Below are positions 36,895 to 46,900 of a DNA stretch of 64,000 nucleotides, in pieces. The notes below the pieces were generated by a model, which was given only the letters and a program-made list of their open reading frames with translations, ran no database searches and had not been told where the DNA came from. The translations under genes were made by a program, and so were the position numbers. The DNA is from Burkholderiaceae bacterium (GTDB taxonomy: Bacteria > Pseudomonadota > Gammaproteobacteria > Burkholderiales > Burkholderiaceae_C): contig CAKKRJ010000006.1 of assembly GCA_919902775.1 (NCBI GenBank), forward strand, positions 62,001-126,000, written 5' to 3'. Position 1 is the first letter of the stretch, and every line of letters starts with the position of its first letter.

Positions 36895-37665
36895 ATGTTG
36901 CAAGGTAAAACAGCTTTGGTCACCGGTTCAACCAGTGGCATCGGACTGGGCATTGCCAAGGCCCTGGCCAAGCAAGGTGCCAACATTGTTTTGAACGGTT
37001 TCGGTGATGCACAAGGCCCCCAAGCCGAGATCGCGGCCTTGGGTGTCCGAGTGGCCTACCACGGTGCCGACATGAGCAAAGCCAGTGAGATCGAAGCCAT
37101 GATGCAGTTCGCTGCCGACACATTTGGCCGCGTGGACATCCTGGTCAACAACGCCGGCATCCAGCATGTCGCCAAGATCGAAAATTTCCCGGTCGAACGC
37201 TGGGATGCCATCATCGCCATCAACCTGACCAGTGCATTCCATGCCACGCGTTTGGCGCTGCCCGCCATGCAGGCCGCCAACTGGGGCCGCATCATCAACG
37301 TGGCCTCCGTTCACGGCCTGGTGGGCTCGGCCGAAAAATCGGCCTATGTGGCGGCCAAGCATGGCGTGGTGGGCCTGACCAAAGTCACGGCGCTGGAAAA
37401 CGCCACCACCGGTGTGACCTGCAACGCCATTTGCCCGGGCTGGGTGCTGACCCCGCTGGTGCAAAAGCAGGTGGACGCCAAAGCCGCCGCCATGGGGCTG
37501 TCCAACGAAGAAGCCAAAAAAGCGCTGCTGCAGGAAAAAGAGCCGTCCATGCAGTTCACCACCCCCGAAGAGCTGGGTGATTTGGCGGTTTTCATGTGCT
37601 CACCCGCAGGCAACAACGTGCGCGGTGTGGCCTGGAACATGGACGGCGGCTGGGCCGCCCAGTAA
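36895..37665 (+). CDS. bdhA: 3-Hydroxybutyrate dehydrogenase, SDR family
   Basis: A 256-residue short-chain dehydrogenase: TGSTSGIGLGIAKALA (10-25) for NAD, LVNNAGIQHVAKIENFPVE, catalytic Ser138 (INVASVHGLVGSAEKSAY), Tyr151 and Lys155 (SAYVAAKHG). GIQHV and VHGLVGS are characteristic of D-3-hydroxybutyrate dehydrogenase, which oxidises 3-hydroxybutyrate to acetoacetate in the PHB breakdown route. TTTTGGAGTG supplies the ribosome site for ATG 36895. It is monocistronic or leads into ompR, which starts five bases after its stop. Confidence 0.88.
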   Translation: MLQGKTALVTGSTSGIGLGIAKALAKQGANIVLNGFGDAQGPQAEIAALGVRVAYHGADMSKASEIEAMMQFAADTFGRVDILVNNAGIQHVAKIENFPVERWDAIIAINLTSAFHATRLALPAMQAANWGRIINVASVHGLVGSAEKSAYVAAKHGVVGLTKVTALENATTGVTCNAICPGWVLTPLVQKQVDAKAAAMGLSNEEAKKALLQEKEPSMQFTTPEELGDLAVFMCSPAGNNVRGVAWNMDGGWAAQ

Positions 37666-37669
37666 CACC

Positions 37670-38401
37670 ATGAACGCATCCACACGCCTGGACAAAATCG
37701 TCATCGTTGACGATGACGCCCGCATCCGCGACTTGTTGCGCCGGTTTCTGTCACCCGAAGGTTTTGACGTGTTGCTGGCCGAAGATGGCCGCGCACTGGA
37801 CCGCATCTTGCTGCGCGAAACCATCGATCTGGTGGTGCTGGATTTGATGCTGCCGGGCGAAGACGGCTTGAGTATTTGCCGCCGTCTGCGCGCCGCTGGC
37901 GTCAAAATTCCGATCATCATGCTGACCGCCAAAGTGGAAGATGTTGACCGCATCACCGGTCTGGAAATCGGGGCGGACGACTATCTGGGCAAGCCGTTCA
38001 ATCCGCGTGAACTGTTGGCCCGCATCCATGCGGTTTTGCGCCGCAGACCCCAAAACGAAGTCCCGGGAGCGCCTTCGGCGGGCGACCATGAAGTCATCGC
38101 GTTTGGCGATTTCTTGCTCGACCTGGGCAAGCGCGCGTTGTCCAAGAACGGGCGGGACATGCCTTTGACCAGCGGTGAATTTGCCATGCTCAAGGCCTTG
38201 GCACGCCACCCCAAGCAACCCCTGACGCGGGACAAACTGGCCCAATTGGCGCGTGGCCGTGAATTCGAACCGTTTGACCGCAGCCTGGATGTACAAATCT
38301 CCCGCTTGCGCAAAATGATCGAGGCCGACCCCGCTTCCCCCAAAATCATCCAGACCGTCTGGGGCGTCGGCTATGTGTTTGTGCCTGACGGGCAGTCGTG
38401 A
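37670..38401 (+). CDS. ompR: OmpR family response regulator
   Basis: A 243-residue protein. The receiver domain has VDDDARIRD and phospho-acceptor Asp58 (VVLDLMLPGEDGLS), followed by LTAKVEDVDRITGLEIGADD and the Lys-Pro KPFNPRELLAR. The C-terminal winged helix reads LTSGEFAMLKALARHPKQPL and DRSLDVQISRLRKMIE. The order and neighbours identify OmpR, which controls porin and envelope genes with EnvZ. It overlaps envZ by GTGA. Confidence 0.93.
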   Translation: MNASTRLDKIVIVDDDARIRDLLRRFLSPEGFDVLLAEDGRALDRILLRETIDLVVLDLMLPGEDGLSICRRLRAAGVKIPIIMLTAKVEDVDRITGLEIGADDYLGKPFNPRELLARIHAVLRRRPQNEVPGAPSAGDHEVIAFGDFLLDLGKRALSKNGRDMPLTSGEFAMLKALARHPKQPLTRDKLAQLARGREFEPFDRSLDVQISRLRKMIEADPASPKIIQTVWGVGYVFVPDGQS

Positions 38402-39780
38402 ACACCCCTGACGTTGCCTCTCACGAGCCTGCGGAGTCCGGCAAGTCGCCACGCAGGCTCCAGCTCAGTCTGTTTTGGCGCACGTTCTTTTTGCTGGCTT
38501 TGTTGATCTTGTTCAGCAGCTTGGCCTGGCTGCAAATGTTCCGCACCCAGGAATACGAGCCACGCATTTTGCGCAACGCGCACCAAATTGCCACCGTGGT
38601 CAATTTGACCAAGACCGCGTTGATGCACTCCGACCCCATCGCGCGGGTGGCGCTGCTGAAAATGCTGGCCGACGAAGAAGACGTCCGCATCCAGACGCGT
38701 GAACCCGGGGACCGCATCGTGCCTTTTGGTGCATCGGGCATGGAAAACCGTCTGGCGCAAGAGATGGTCAAGCGCCTGGGGCCCGGGACCGTGATCGCCT
38801 CGCAGCTGAACGACGCATCAGGGCTTTGGGTGGGTTTCAAAATCGAGAGTGACAGTTATTGGCTGCAAATGGACCCGGAACGCCTGCAGCCCCTGGGCGG
38901 CTCGGCCTGGCTGATCTGGCTGACCGTCACGCTGGCCTTGTCTCTGGCGGGAGCCGCGATGGTGGCCGGCTTGATCAACCGGCCACTCAAACGCCTGTCG
39001 TTTGCCGCCAGCCAGGTGCGCGAGGGGCATTTCAACACCTCCACACTGGACGAAGACGCGGCCACCAGCGAAATTCGCGAAGTCAACATCGGCTTCAACC
39101 GCATGGCCGAACGCCTGGCCAAAATCGAACAAGAACGGGCCTTGATGCTGGCGGGCATCTCGCACGACCTGCGCACGCCTTTGGCGCGTTTGCGGCTTGA
39201 AACCGAGCTCAGCGTGGCCGACCTCGAAACCCGCCATTTGATGGCAGCCGACATCGCCCAGCTGGATGACATCATCGACAAGTTTCTGGACTATGCGCGA
39301 CCCGAGCCCACCGACCTGGGGCCTGTGCTGCTGTCGGGCGTGATCAGCCGCAGCATTGCTCCGTGGCGACACAACCCGCGCTTTGAAATCAAGGTGGATG
39401 TCGCCGAAGACCTGCATGTCCATGCCGAAGAGGTGGAGTTGGTGCGCGTCCTGTCGAATCTGCTGGAGAACGCACGCCGCTATGGTCAAAGCCCCGACGA
39501 CGGTGTCACGCGGGTTGAGATTGTGGCGCGTGTGCACGAAGGCTGGGTCTTGCTGCGCGTGCGCGACCAGGGGCCGGGTGTGTCTGAAGAGGCCTTGAAA
39601 AACCTGACGCAACCGTTTTTCAGAGGCGACGCGGCCAGAACCTCGGCCACCGGCTCAGGCCTGGGCCTGGCCATTGTGGAGCGTTCGGTGCAGCGCATGG
39701 GCGGCACGTTTTCGGTGTTCAACAACAGCGCGGGCGGTTTGATGGCGCTGATGAAGTTTCGCCAAGCCGAAGCCAGTTGA
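38398..39780 (+). CDS. envZ: Osmosensor-type sensor histidine kinase EnvZ
   Basis: A 460-residue inner-membrane kinase with GTG start overlapping the ompR stop. TM1 is ~29-46, a periplasmic region of about 120 residues follows, TM2 is ~168-190, and a HAMP domain follows (RPLKRLSFAASQVREG). The H-box is MLAGISHDLRTPLARLRLE with His256. The ATP-binding domain has NLLENARRYG, DQGPGV and GSGLGLAI. It phosphorylates OmpR. Such coupled pairs are standard in Burkholderiales. Confidence 0.93.
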   Translation: MNTPDVASHEPAESGKSPRRLQLSLFWRTFFLLALLILFSSLAWLQMFRTQEYEPRILRNAHQIATVVNLTKTALMHSDPIARVALLKMLADEEDVRIQTREPGDRIVPFGASGMENRLAQEMVKRLGPGTVIASQLNDASGLWVGFKIESDSYWLQMDPERLQPLGGSAWLIWLTVTLALSLAGAAMVAGLINRPLKRLSFAASQVREGHFNTSTLDEDAATSEIREVNIGFNRMAERLAKIEQERALMLAGISHDLRTPLARLRLETELSVADLETRHLMAADIAQLDDIIDKFLDYARPEPTDLGPVLLSGVISRSIAPWRHNPRFEIKVDVAEDLHVHAEEVELVRVLSNLLENARRYGQSPDDGVTRVEIVARVHEGWVLLRVRDQGPGVSEEALKNLTQPFFRGDAARTSATGSGLGLAIVERSVQRMGGTFSVFNNSAGGLMALMKFRQAEAS

Positions 39781-39822
39781 GCAACCCAGCGGCATAAGAC
39801 AGGGGGGCGAAAGTTGGCCTCA

Positions 39823-39834
39823 TGGTAAATACCA
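39823..39834. promoter_or_regulatory. 12-base palindrome TGGTAAATACCA before the DUF2975-XRE genes
   Basis: A perfect dyad TGGTA-AA-TACCA lies in the 90-base AT-rich leader upstream of the DUF2975 gene. It could be an operator for the XRE regulator encoded in the same operon. No other evidence is available. Confidence 0.3.
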
Positions 39835-39870
39835 ATTCCCGCTTAATTTAAATGCTAAATAATTAGTTTT

Positions 39871-40416
39871 ATGTTGCACATAAAATTAATTCAGCACAAA
39901 ACATTGGCAGCAACCCCGTTTGCCTTGGTGTTGTTTGGCTTGTTCTTCGTGCTGTACAAGCTCAGCGTGCTGTCCCTCTTTTGGAATGACCCGGCCACAG
40001 TTCAACGCTGGATGGGCCACTTTTTAGGCTTGAATCTGCAAGGCATGGCCTCTTGGCAAAGCACCGCAGCGCGCATGGTCGACTTCCAGCTTTGGTTCTT
40101 GATGGTTCAGGGGTGGTGGTTCGGCGCGAAAGCCGCGCGGGCGTGGCATCAAAACGATGGCCTGAATGAAACCGTGGTTGAGCAGATCAACCGCTGTGCC
40201 GTCTACATCAGTGCGGCTTGGACGCTGACCCTGTTGGTCCGCCCTTTTCGCAATCTGTTGGTGCAATGGCACCTGCCCCTGCACCAGTGGGTCTTCAAAT
40301 GGCAATACGCCATGGGCGATGCGGTCACCCTGATGGTCTGCCTTTGCTTGATCATGATGGCCATGCTTTGCAAAAAATGGCAAAGCACCGACCAGGAAAA
40401 CAGGGCGTTCATCTGA
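39871..40416 (+). CDS. DUF2975-type four-helix membrane protein
   Basis: A 181-residue integral membrane protein with about four segments: ATPFALVLFGLFFVLYKLSV (14-33), the LWFLMVQGWWFGA region (~75-88), CAVYISAAWTLTLLV (~109-123) and AVTLMVCLCLIMMAML (~151-167). The layout and small size match DUF2975 proteins, which are usually encoded directly before a small XRE regulator, as here. The function is unknown. The TGA overlaps the next ATG (TGATG). Confidence 0.8.
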   Translation: MLHIKLIQHKTLAATPFALVLFGLFFVLYKLSVLSLFWNDPATVQRWMGHFLGLNLQGMASWQSTAARMVDFQLWFLMVQGWWFGAKAARAWHQNDGLNETVVEQINRCAVYISAAWTLTLLVRPFRNLLVQWHLPLHQWVFKWQYAMGDAVTLMVCLCLIMMAMLCKKWQSTDQENRAFI

Positions 40417-40649
40417 TGCCGATCGTGGTTGAACTCGATTTGATGCTGGCGCGAAGAAAGATGCGGTCCCGAGATCTGGCGGAACAGATCGGCCTTTCTG
40501 AAACCAATTTATCCCTGCTCAAGTCAGGAAAAATCAAAGGCGTGCGCTTTGACACCTTGAGCAAGATCTGCGCTGCTTTGCAGTGCCAGCCCGGAGACTT
40601 GTTGCGTCATCAAGCTGCTCCAAGGGTGGATACCCCCCCATTGAATTGA
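40416..40649 (+). CDS. Small XRE-family helix-turn-helix regulator (YozG-like)
   Basis: A 77-residue protein almost wholly made of an HTH: VVELDLMLARRKMRSRDLAE, IGLSETNLSLLKSGKIKGVR and TLSKICAALQCQPGDLL. It is the HTH_26/YozG type, typically paired with a DUF2975 membrane protein. It is translationally coupled to that gene and followed after 29 bases by the DUF3857 protein. It probably regulates its own operon; this is inference. Confidence 0.88.
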   Translation: MPIVVELDLMLARRKMRSRDLAEQIGLSETNLSLLKSGKIKGVRFDTLSKICAALQCQPGDLLRHQAAPRVDTPPLN

Positions 40650-40678
40650 ATCCCCAACGATCAACACGAGGAGACCGA

Positions 40679-42580
40679 ATGGCCATGCTTTTTTGCCAAA
40701 AATTCCAACGCATGGTGCAAAGCACCTTGCTGCTGTGCACGCTGATCGTCACCCTCCCTGCCACGGCACAAGGCTTTGGGAGTTTGGCCTCGCAGTTCCG
40801 TATTACCCAAATCGAGCACCACGAAGACATTGCCGCCGACTACAGCAGCAAAAGCACCCTCATTTTGGAAAGACAAGCGCTTTCTGACCAAGGTGCCATT
40901 GTCGTGGGCAAGTACGACGTTTCCTTTCATCCCGATCTGGAATCCCTGGAGGTGGTCGAGGCCTACACCGAAAAAGTGGATGGTCAAAAAATCCCCGTGC
41001 TGCCGCAGCAAATCAATGAACAAAAGGGATTTTTGGCACCGGGGACACAGATCAGTTGGCCTGGCTTGAATTCGTTTCAAATCACTTTTTCTCAGGTTCA
41101 AAACGGTGACAAAACGTATGTGCGTTACCAAAAAACCACACACCGCCCGGCCCTGCCACAGTGGTTGACCCACTATGACTATTTAGGCAATGCGCTCGAC
41201 ATCCTTTCGTACAAGGTCCAGTTGTCTGCCCCGATGGAGATGCCGCTTGAAGTCATGAGCCAAGGCATGACGCTGACTTCGTCTACAGAAAACGGCCGCA
41301 AACATTGGCAGATTCAGGGCCGCAGTTCAAGCTCCAGCGATGAGCTCCAAATGGCGAATGGACTCAAAATATTTCCCTATTGGATGTACTCCACCCTGCC
41401 CTCACGTCTGGCTTTGGGTGACGCATTCACGCAAGCCCTTCGGCAAAAAGTGCAGATCACCCCGGAGATTCAAACGCTGGCCAACCAAATCACGCAAGGA
41501 CAAAACAGCGACTTCGATAAAGCGCAAGCCATTGCGCGCTGGATCGCCAAAGAAATGCGCTACGTGGCCATCTTTGTCGGCACTGGCGGTTATGTCCCCC
41601 ACAATTTGCCCGACATCCTCAAAAATCGCTATGGCGATTGCAAGGACCACACCCTTCTCATGATGGGTTTGCTCAAGGCCGCGGGCATCGAGTCGGCCCC
41701 CACGCTGATCAACACCGCCAACGCCGACTGGACACCGCCCATCGCTGCCGCTGTCTATAACCATGTGCTGGTTTACATCCCCGGTTTGAAGCTCTTTCAT
41801 GACCCGACGGCCTCTCAAATTCCATTTGGCAAATTGCCTTGGTCTGACAGCGCCAAACCCGTGGTCGTTGGCTTGCCGAGTGGAAGCCAAGACATGCGCA
41901 CGCCTGCCTTTGCCGCGAAAGACAATCGGGTTCAAATTCAATCGGTATGGCGCATGGATGCGCAAGGCCGCGCCCAAGCAGACATCAACGTGGCCACTTG
42001 GGGCGAAGCCGCCACCACCATGCAAAACAAATTGAGCCAAATTCCTGCTGGATTTTCTGGCGCTGCTGTACAGCACTTTCTGAAAGCAGCAGGGCTCAAA
42101 GGCAAAGGCTTTATCCAATACCCGCCCGTTCAACGACTGACCCAAGAGCAAAGCCTCAGCACCCAAATCACGTTGCCCCATTTCTTGACCACACCGGAGG
42201 CCGCCAGTGTCAACCCACACCCCATGGTGACCAGCTTGCCGGTGTATGTGCTCAACAACCTCGGACCGCAATTGGACAAAGATCGCCGCTTTGACATGTT
42301 GTGCACGCCGATCAGCATTGAAGAAAGCTTTGAATTGCATCTGCCCAAAGACGCGCAGGTGTTGTCCATGCCCAAAGACACACAGCAAAACCAAGCAGGC
42401 ATCACCTACCGAAGCAGTTACCGCCAAGAGGGCGCAAGCATCGTGGGACAGCGCCACTTTGAACGGGCGCCCACCGCGTCCGGACACATTTGCACCGTGC
42501 AAGAGTTGGAACAACGCCGTGATGCGCTCGACGCGGTGCGCAAAGATGTGCGCAGCACGCTCTTGTTCAAACTGCCTTGA
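40679..42580 (+). CDS. DUF3857 and transglutaminase-like domain protein, exported
   Basis: A 633-residue protein with signal peptide (STLLLCTLIVTLPATAQG). It has an N-terminal DUF3857 beta domain (~20-230) and a transglutaminase-like cysteine-peptidase fold with Cys321 (YGDCKDHTLLMMGLLKAAG), His362 (YNHVLVYI) and an Asp in FHDPTA, i.e. an apparently intact Cys-His-Asp triad. A C-terminal beta domain lies at ~410-620. The start has GAGGAG seven bases upstream. The family is believed to be periplasmic, but the substrate is unknown. It follows the XRE gene closely and may be cotranscribed. Confidence 0.88.
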   Translation: MAMLFCQKFQRMVQSTLLLCTLIVTLPATAQGFGSLASQFRITQIEHHEDIAADYSSKSTLILERQALSDQGAIVVGKYDVSFHPDLESLEVVEAYTEKVDGQKIPVLPQQINEQKGFLAPGTQISWPGLNSFQITFSQVQNGDKTYVRYQKTTHRPALPQWLTHYDYLGNALDILSYKVQLSAPMEMPLEVMSQGMTLTSSTENGRKHWQIQGRSSSSSDELQMANGLKIFPYWMYSTLPSRLALGDAFTQALRQKVQITPEIQTLANQITQGQNSDFDKAQAIARWIAKEMRYVAIFVGTGGYVPHNLPDILKNRYGDCKDHTLLMMGLLKAAGIESAPTLINTANADWTPPIAAAVYNHVLVYIPGLKLFHDPTASQIPFGKLPWSDSAKPVVVGLPSGSQDMRTPAFAAKDNRVQIQSVWRMDAQGRAQADINVATWGEAATTMQNKLSQIPAGFSGAAVQHFLKAAGLKGKGFIQYPPVQRLTQEQSLSTQITLPHFLTTPEAASVNPHPMVTSLPVYVLNNLGPQLDKDRRFDMLCTPISIEESFELHLPKDAQVLSMPKDTQQNQAGITYRSSYRQEGASIVGQRHFERAPTASGHICTVQELEQRRDALDAVRKDVRSTLLFKLP

Positions 42581-42608
42581 GCGCCATCGCGGCCGGTTCA
42601 GGGCGCAT

Positions 42609-43088
42609 TCACACCTGCCGCAGCAAAGCCACCGCGCGCGCTTCGATGCTTTGCCCCATGCCCACCGGTCCCAACTTCTCTGCCGTTTTGGCCTTCACGT
42701 TCACCTGATCAACGTGGATGCCCAGCGCCTTGGCCACGCCCGCCTGGATGGCTGCCATGTGCGGCGCCAGCTTGGGGGCCTGGGCCACGATGGTGCTGTC
42801 CACGTTCACCAATGCCCAACCACGTTCGCGCACCCGGCGCATGGCCTCGGCCAGCAGCACCGATGAATCCGCGCCCTTGAACTGCGCGTCGGTGTCGGGG
42901 AAATGCCGGCCAATGTCCCCCAGGCCCGCCGCCCCCAGCACCGCATCGGTGATGGCGTGCAGCAACACGTCGGCATCGGAATGGCCCAAAAGACCCGCGC
43001 TGTGCGCGATCTCTACACCGCCCAAAATCAATGGGCGGCCAGGCACCAGGGCGTGGACGTCCCAACCTTCTCCGATGCGGATGTTCAT
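42609..43088 (-). CDS. ispF: 2-C-methyl-D-erythritol 2,4-cyclodiphosphate synthase
   Basis: A 159-residue protein: [20 protein letters not shown] with metal ligands Asp10 and His12, [17 protein letters not shown] (with the third metal His), [10 protein letters not shown], and [12 protein letters not shown]. It catalyses the fifth step of the MEP isoprenoid pathway, making MEcPP from the CDP-ME-2-phosphate intermediate. The start ATG overlaps the ispD stop by four bases. Convergent with the DUF3857 gene. Confidence 0.96.
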   Translation of the reverse strand: MNIRIGEGWDVHALVPGRPLILGGVEIAHSAGLLGHSDADVLLHAITDAVLGAAGLGDIGRHFPDTDAQFKGADSSVLLAEAMRRVRERGWALVNVDSTIVAQAPKLAPHMAAIQAGVAKALGIHVDQVNVKAKTAEKLGPVGMGQSIEARAVALLRQV

Positions 43089-43807
43089 GTTTTTCCTTTC
43101 AGCACCGCTTCGGCAAACGCAAAGTCAGCCGGGTAAGTGACTTTCAAATTCTGGGCCGAACCCGTCACCAAGCGAGGTGACAGCCCCAAGCGCTCCATGG
43201 CGCTGGACTCGTCGGTGATGCCCTCGAAACCGCTGGCCACCACGCTGGCCAAAGCGGCGTGCAACGCCCCCAGGCGGAACATCTGTGGTGTTTGCGCCAG
43301 CCACTTGTCTTCGCGGGGCACCGTGCCGGCCACGCGCACGCCCTGCCCGTCCAGCATTTGTGCTTTCAGCGTGTCGGGCAAGGGCAAGGCCAGCAAACCG
43401 CCCACAGGGTCATCGCCGCAGGCCAGGATCAACGCCGACACCGCCTCGGGCGTGATCAGGCAACGCGCTGCATCGTGCACCAGCACCCAGTCGTCGGCGG
43501 GCACGCCCGCACTCAACATGGCGCTCAGGCCATTGAACACGCTCTCGGCACGGCTGGCGCCCCCGCAGGCCTCGCGGCGGAAATGCGCAGGCCAGGTCGA
43601 TGTGGGCCACTTGAAATCATCGCTGGGCGACAAGACCACCCAGCCACTGCTGAGCTGGGGCACGCTGGCCAGCGCCAGCAAGGTGTGCATGACCATGGGC
43701 TGGCCCGCCACGTCCTGGTATTGCTTGGGCTGTGCGGTGCCCGCACGGCTGCCCGAGCCTGCGCAAGGCACCAGCGCGTGGAAACGGGGAGAGGAAGTCG
43801 TGGACAT
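43085..43807 (-). CDS. ispD: 2-C-methyl-D-erythritol 4-phosphate cytidylyltransferase
   Basis: A 240-residue enzyme, from the ATG at 43807. The signature region is [20 protein letters not shown] with the catalytic Arg and Lys. [12 protein letters not shown] and the domain-end [14 protein letters not shown] follow. It transfers CMP from CTP to MEP, the third step of the MEP pathway. Coupled to ispF by ATGA overlap, so the two are translated together. It diverges from mfd. A longer frame upstream runs through repeats and is not coding. Confidence 0.95.
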   Translation of the reverse strand: MSTTSSPRFHALVPCAGSGSRAGTAQPKQYQDVAGQPMVMHTLLALASVPQLSSGWVVLSPSDDFKWPTSTWPAHFRREACGGASRAESVFNGLSAMLSAGVPADDWVLVHDAARCLITPEAVSALILACGDDPVGGLLALPLPDTLKAQMLDGQGVRVAGTVPREDKWLAQTPQMFRLGALHAALASVVASGFEGITDESSAMERLGLSPRLVTGSAQNLKVTYPADFAFAEAVLKGKT

Positions 43808-43818
43808 GGGCACGAATT

Positions 43819-43865
43819 GTAGGAGGTCGCCCCAGGGGCTCTGTGTAGGAGGTCGCCCCAGGGGC
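43819..43865. repeat. Two tandem copies of a ~25-base repeat
   Basis: GTAGGAGGTCGCCCCAGGGG occurs at 43819-43838 and again at 43844-43863 at period 25, identical over 20 bases. It lies in the ispD/mfd divergent region, upstream of both genes. Confidence 0.85.
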
Positions 43866-43909
43866 ACTGCGGCCCGGCTTCTACAATGGCGGGGTCTGCT
43901 GAACTTTCT

Positions 43910-43949
43910 CACCCCCCACCTCTTCGGTGGGGGGTGTTTTGCTTTTTTC
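43910..43949 (+). terminator. Terminator-like hairpin in the mfd leader
   Basis: CACCCCCCACC (43910-43920), loop TCTTC, GGTGGGGGGTG (43926-43936): a perfect 11-base stem followed by TTTTGCTTTTTTC. It ends 13 bases before the mfd start. A -10-like TACAAT lies at 43882-43887, so transcripts starting there would meet this hairpin first. It could attenuate mfd; function is inferred. Confidence 0.6.
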
Positions 43950-43961
43950 ATCGCCCACGCC

Positions 43962-46900
43962 ATGCAACTTCCCAGCCTCATCACCGGCAAACGGTTCACC
44001 TTGCCCCGCCCTTGCGGATCGGCCGATGCCGTTTTGCTGGCGCAACTGGCCGAGCGCGAAAAGAAAGCCGGCAAGCTCACGGCCATCGTGACCAGCGACG
44101 CGGCCGATGCCCAGCGCCTGATGGACGAACTGGTGTTTTTTGCCCCCGGCCTGCGCAGCGTGATGTTTCCCGACTGGGAAACTTTGCCTTACGACACGTT
44201 TTCGCCGCACCAGGACCTGATCAGCGAGCGGCTGGCCACGCTGTGGCGCATCAAGCAGCGCAACCATCCCGAAAGCGCCGACGTGGTGCTGGTGCCTGCC
44301 ACCACCGCGTTGTACCGGCTGGCCCCGCCGTCCTTTCTGGCGGGCTACACCTTCGAGTTCAAGGTCAAACAACAACTCGACGAAGCCCAGCTCAAGGCCC
44401 AGCTCACGCTGGCGGGCTACGCGCATGTCAGCCAAGTGGTCAGCCCCGGCGAATACGCGGTGCGAGGTGGACTGATTGACTTGTTCCCCATGGGCTCGCT
44501 GGTGCCTTACCGGGTGGATTTGTTCGACGACGAGATCGACAGCATCCGCACCTTTGACCCGGACAGCCAGCGCAGCCTCTACCCCGTGCCCGAGGTGCGG
44601 CTGCTGCCCGGGCGCGAATTCCCGATGGACGAAGCCGCCCGTGCGCGCTTTCGCAGCCGCTGGCGCGAATTGCTCGAAGGCGACCCGACCAAAAGCCGCA
44701 TCTACAAAGACATGGGCAACGGCGTGGCCACGGCGGGCATCGAGTACTACCTGCCGCTGTTCTTTGAAGAAACCGCCACCGTGTTCGACTACCTGGGCGC
44801 GGGCGATGCCACGGCAGCCACCGTGGTGCTGCATGGCGATCTGGAGCCGTCGTTCCAGCGCTTTTGGCAAGACACCAAAGACCGCTACCGCCTGGTGCAA
44901 GGCGACCCCGAGCGGCCCGTGCTGCCGCCCGATGCGCTGTTTTTGAGCGCTGAGCAGTTTTATGGGCTGTGCAACCAGCACGCACAACTGGCACTTCGCG
45001 CGGGCACCGAGGACGTCGAAAACAATGCCCTGGCCCAGACCCTGCCCGAGCTGACGGTGGTGCGCGGTGCCGAAGACCCGCTGGCCCGGCTGCAAGCGCA
45101 CATCCGCAGCGGCACCAGCCGCGTGCTGATCCTGGCCGAAAGCGATGGCCGCCGCGAAAGCCTGCTCGACTTTGTGCGCTCCAGCGGCCTGACGCCGCCG
45201 GTGTTTGACAGCTTGGAAGAGTTTTTGACCAGCGACGAAAAAGTCGGCATGGCCACCTCGACGCTGAACAAAGGCTTTCACTGGTTTGAGCACGGCATCG
45301 ATCTGGTCACCGAAACCGAACTCTTTGCTGCGGGCCCCACCACTCGCCGCCGCAAAAAGCAGGAACAGGTCAGCGACGTCGAAGCGCTGATCAAAGACCT
45401 GAGCGAGTTGAATGTGGGCGATCCGGTGGTGCACAGCCAGCACGGCATTGGCCGCTACCGGGGCCTGGTCAACATGGACCTGGGCGAGAAAAATGCCGAC
45501 GGCAGCCCCGCTGCGCAAGAGTTCTTGCACCTGGAATATGCGGACAAGGCCACGCTGTATGTGCCCGTGAGCCAGTTGCAACTGATCAGCCGCTACACCG
45601 GTGTCAGCGCTGACGAAGCCCCGCTGCACAAGCTGGGCTCGGGCCAGTGGGAAAAAGCCAAACGCAAAGCCGCCGAACAGGTGCGCGACTCGGCGGCCGA
45701 ACTGCTCAACATCTACGCCCGCCGCGCCGCCCGCGAAGGCCACGCTTTCCGCTACAGCCCGCAAGACTACGAAACCTTTGCCAACGACTTTGGCTTTGAA
45801 GAAACCGCCGACCAAAACGCGGCCATCCACGCCGTCATTCAGGACATGATCAGCCCCCGCCCGATGGACCGCCTGGTCTGCGGCGACGTGGGCTTTGGCA
45901 AGACCGAAGTCGCCCTGCGCGCCGCCTTTGTGGCCGTCACCGGCGGCAAGCAAGTCGCCTTGCTGGCCCCCACCACGCTGCTGGCCGAGCAGCACTACCA
46001 AACCCTCAAAGACCGCTTTGGCAAATGGCCGGTGCAGGTGGCCGAGGTCTCTCGCTTTCGCTCGGGCAAGGAAGTCACCGCCGCGCTCAAGGGCATCGCC
46101 GACGGCACGGTGGACATCGTGGTCGGCACGCACAAGCTGCTGAGCGAATCGACCAAATTCCACAACCTGGGCCTGCTCATCATTGACGAAGAGCACCGCT
46201 TTGGCGTGCGCCACAAAGAGGCCATGAAGGCCTTGCGTGCCGAGGTGGACGTGCTCACGCTCACCGCCACACCCATCCCGCGCACACTGGGCATGGCCCT
46301 GGAAGGCCTGCGCGATTTGAGCGTGATCGCCACCGCGCCGCAGCGCCGTCTGGCCATCAAAACCTTTGTGCGCAACGAAGGCACGGGCGTCATCCGTGAG
46401 GCGGTGCTGCGCGAACTCAAGCGCGGTGGGCAGTGCTACTTTTTGCACAACGAAGTCGAGACGATTGAAAACCGCCGCCAAAAGCTCGAAGAAATCCTGC
46501 CCGAAGCGCGCATTGCCGTGGCCCATGGCCAGATGCCCGAGCGCGAACTGGAGCGCGTCATGCGCGACTTTGTGGCGCAGCGCTACAACATCTTGCTGTG
46601 CTCGACCATCATCGAGACCGGCATCGACGTGCCCACGGCCAACACTATCGTCATCAGCCGTGCCGACAAATTCGGCCTGGCCCAGTTGCACCAACTGCGC
46701 GGGCGCGTGGGCCGCTCGCACCACCAAGCCTATGCTTATTTGATGGTGCCCGAGATCCAGGGCCTGACCAAACAAGCCGCCCAGCGGCTGGACGCGATCC
46801 AGCAAATGGAAGAGTTGGGCAGCGGTTTTTATCTGGCCATGCACGACCTGGAGATTCGCGGCGCGGGCGAAGTGCTGGGCGAAAACCAGAGCGGCAACAT

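Noticed and set aside
43137..43961. 275-codon N-terminal extension of mfd
   Set aside because: It runs antisense through ispD, repeats and the terminator hairpin; the true mfd N-terminus begins at 43962.
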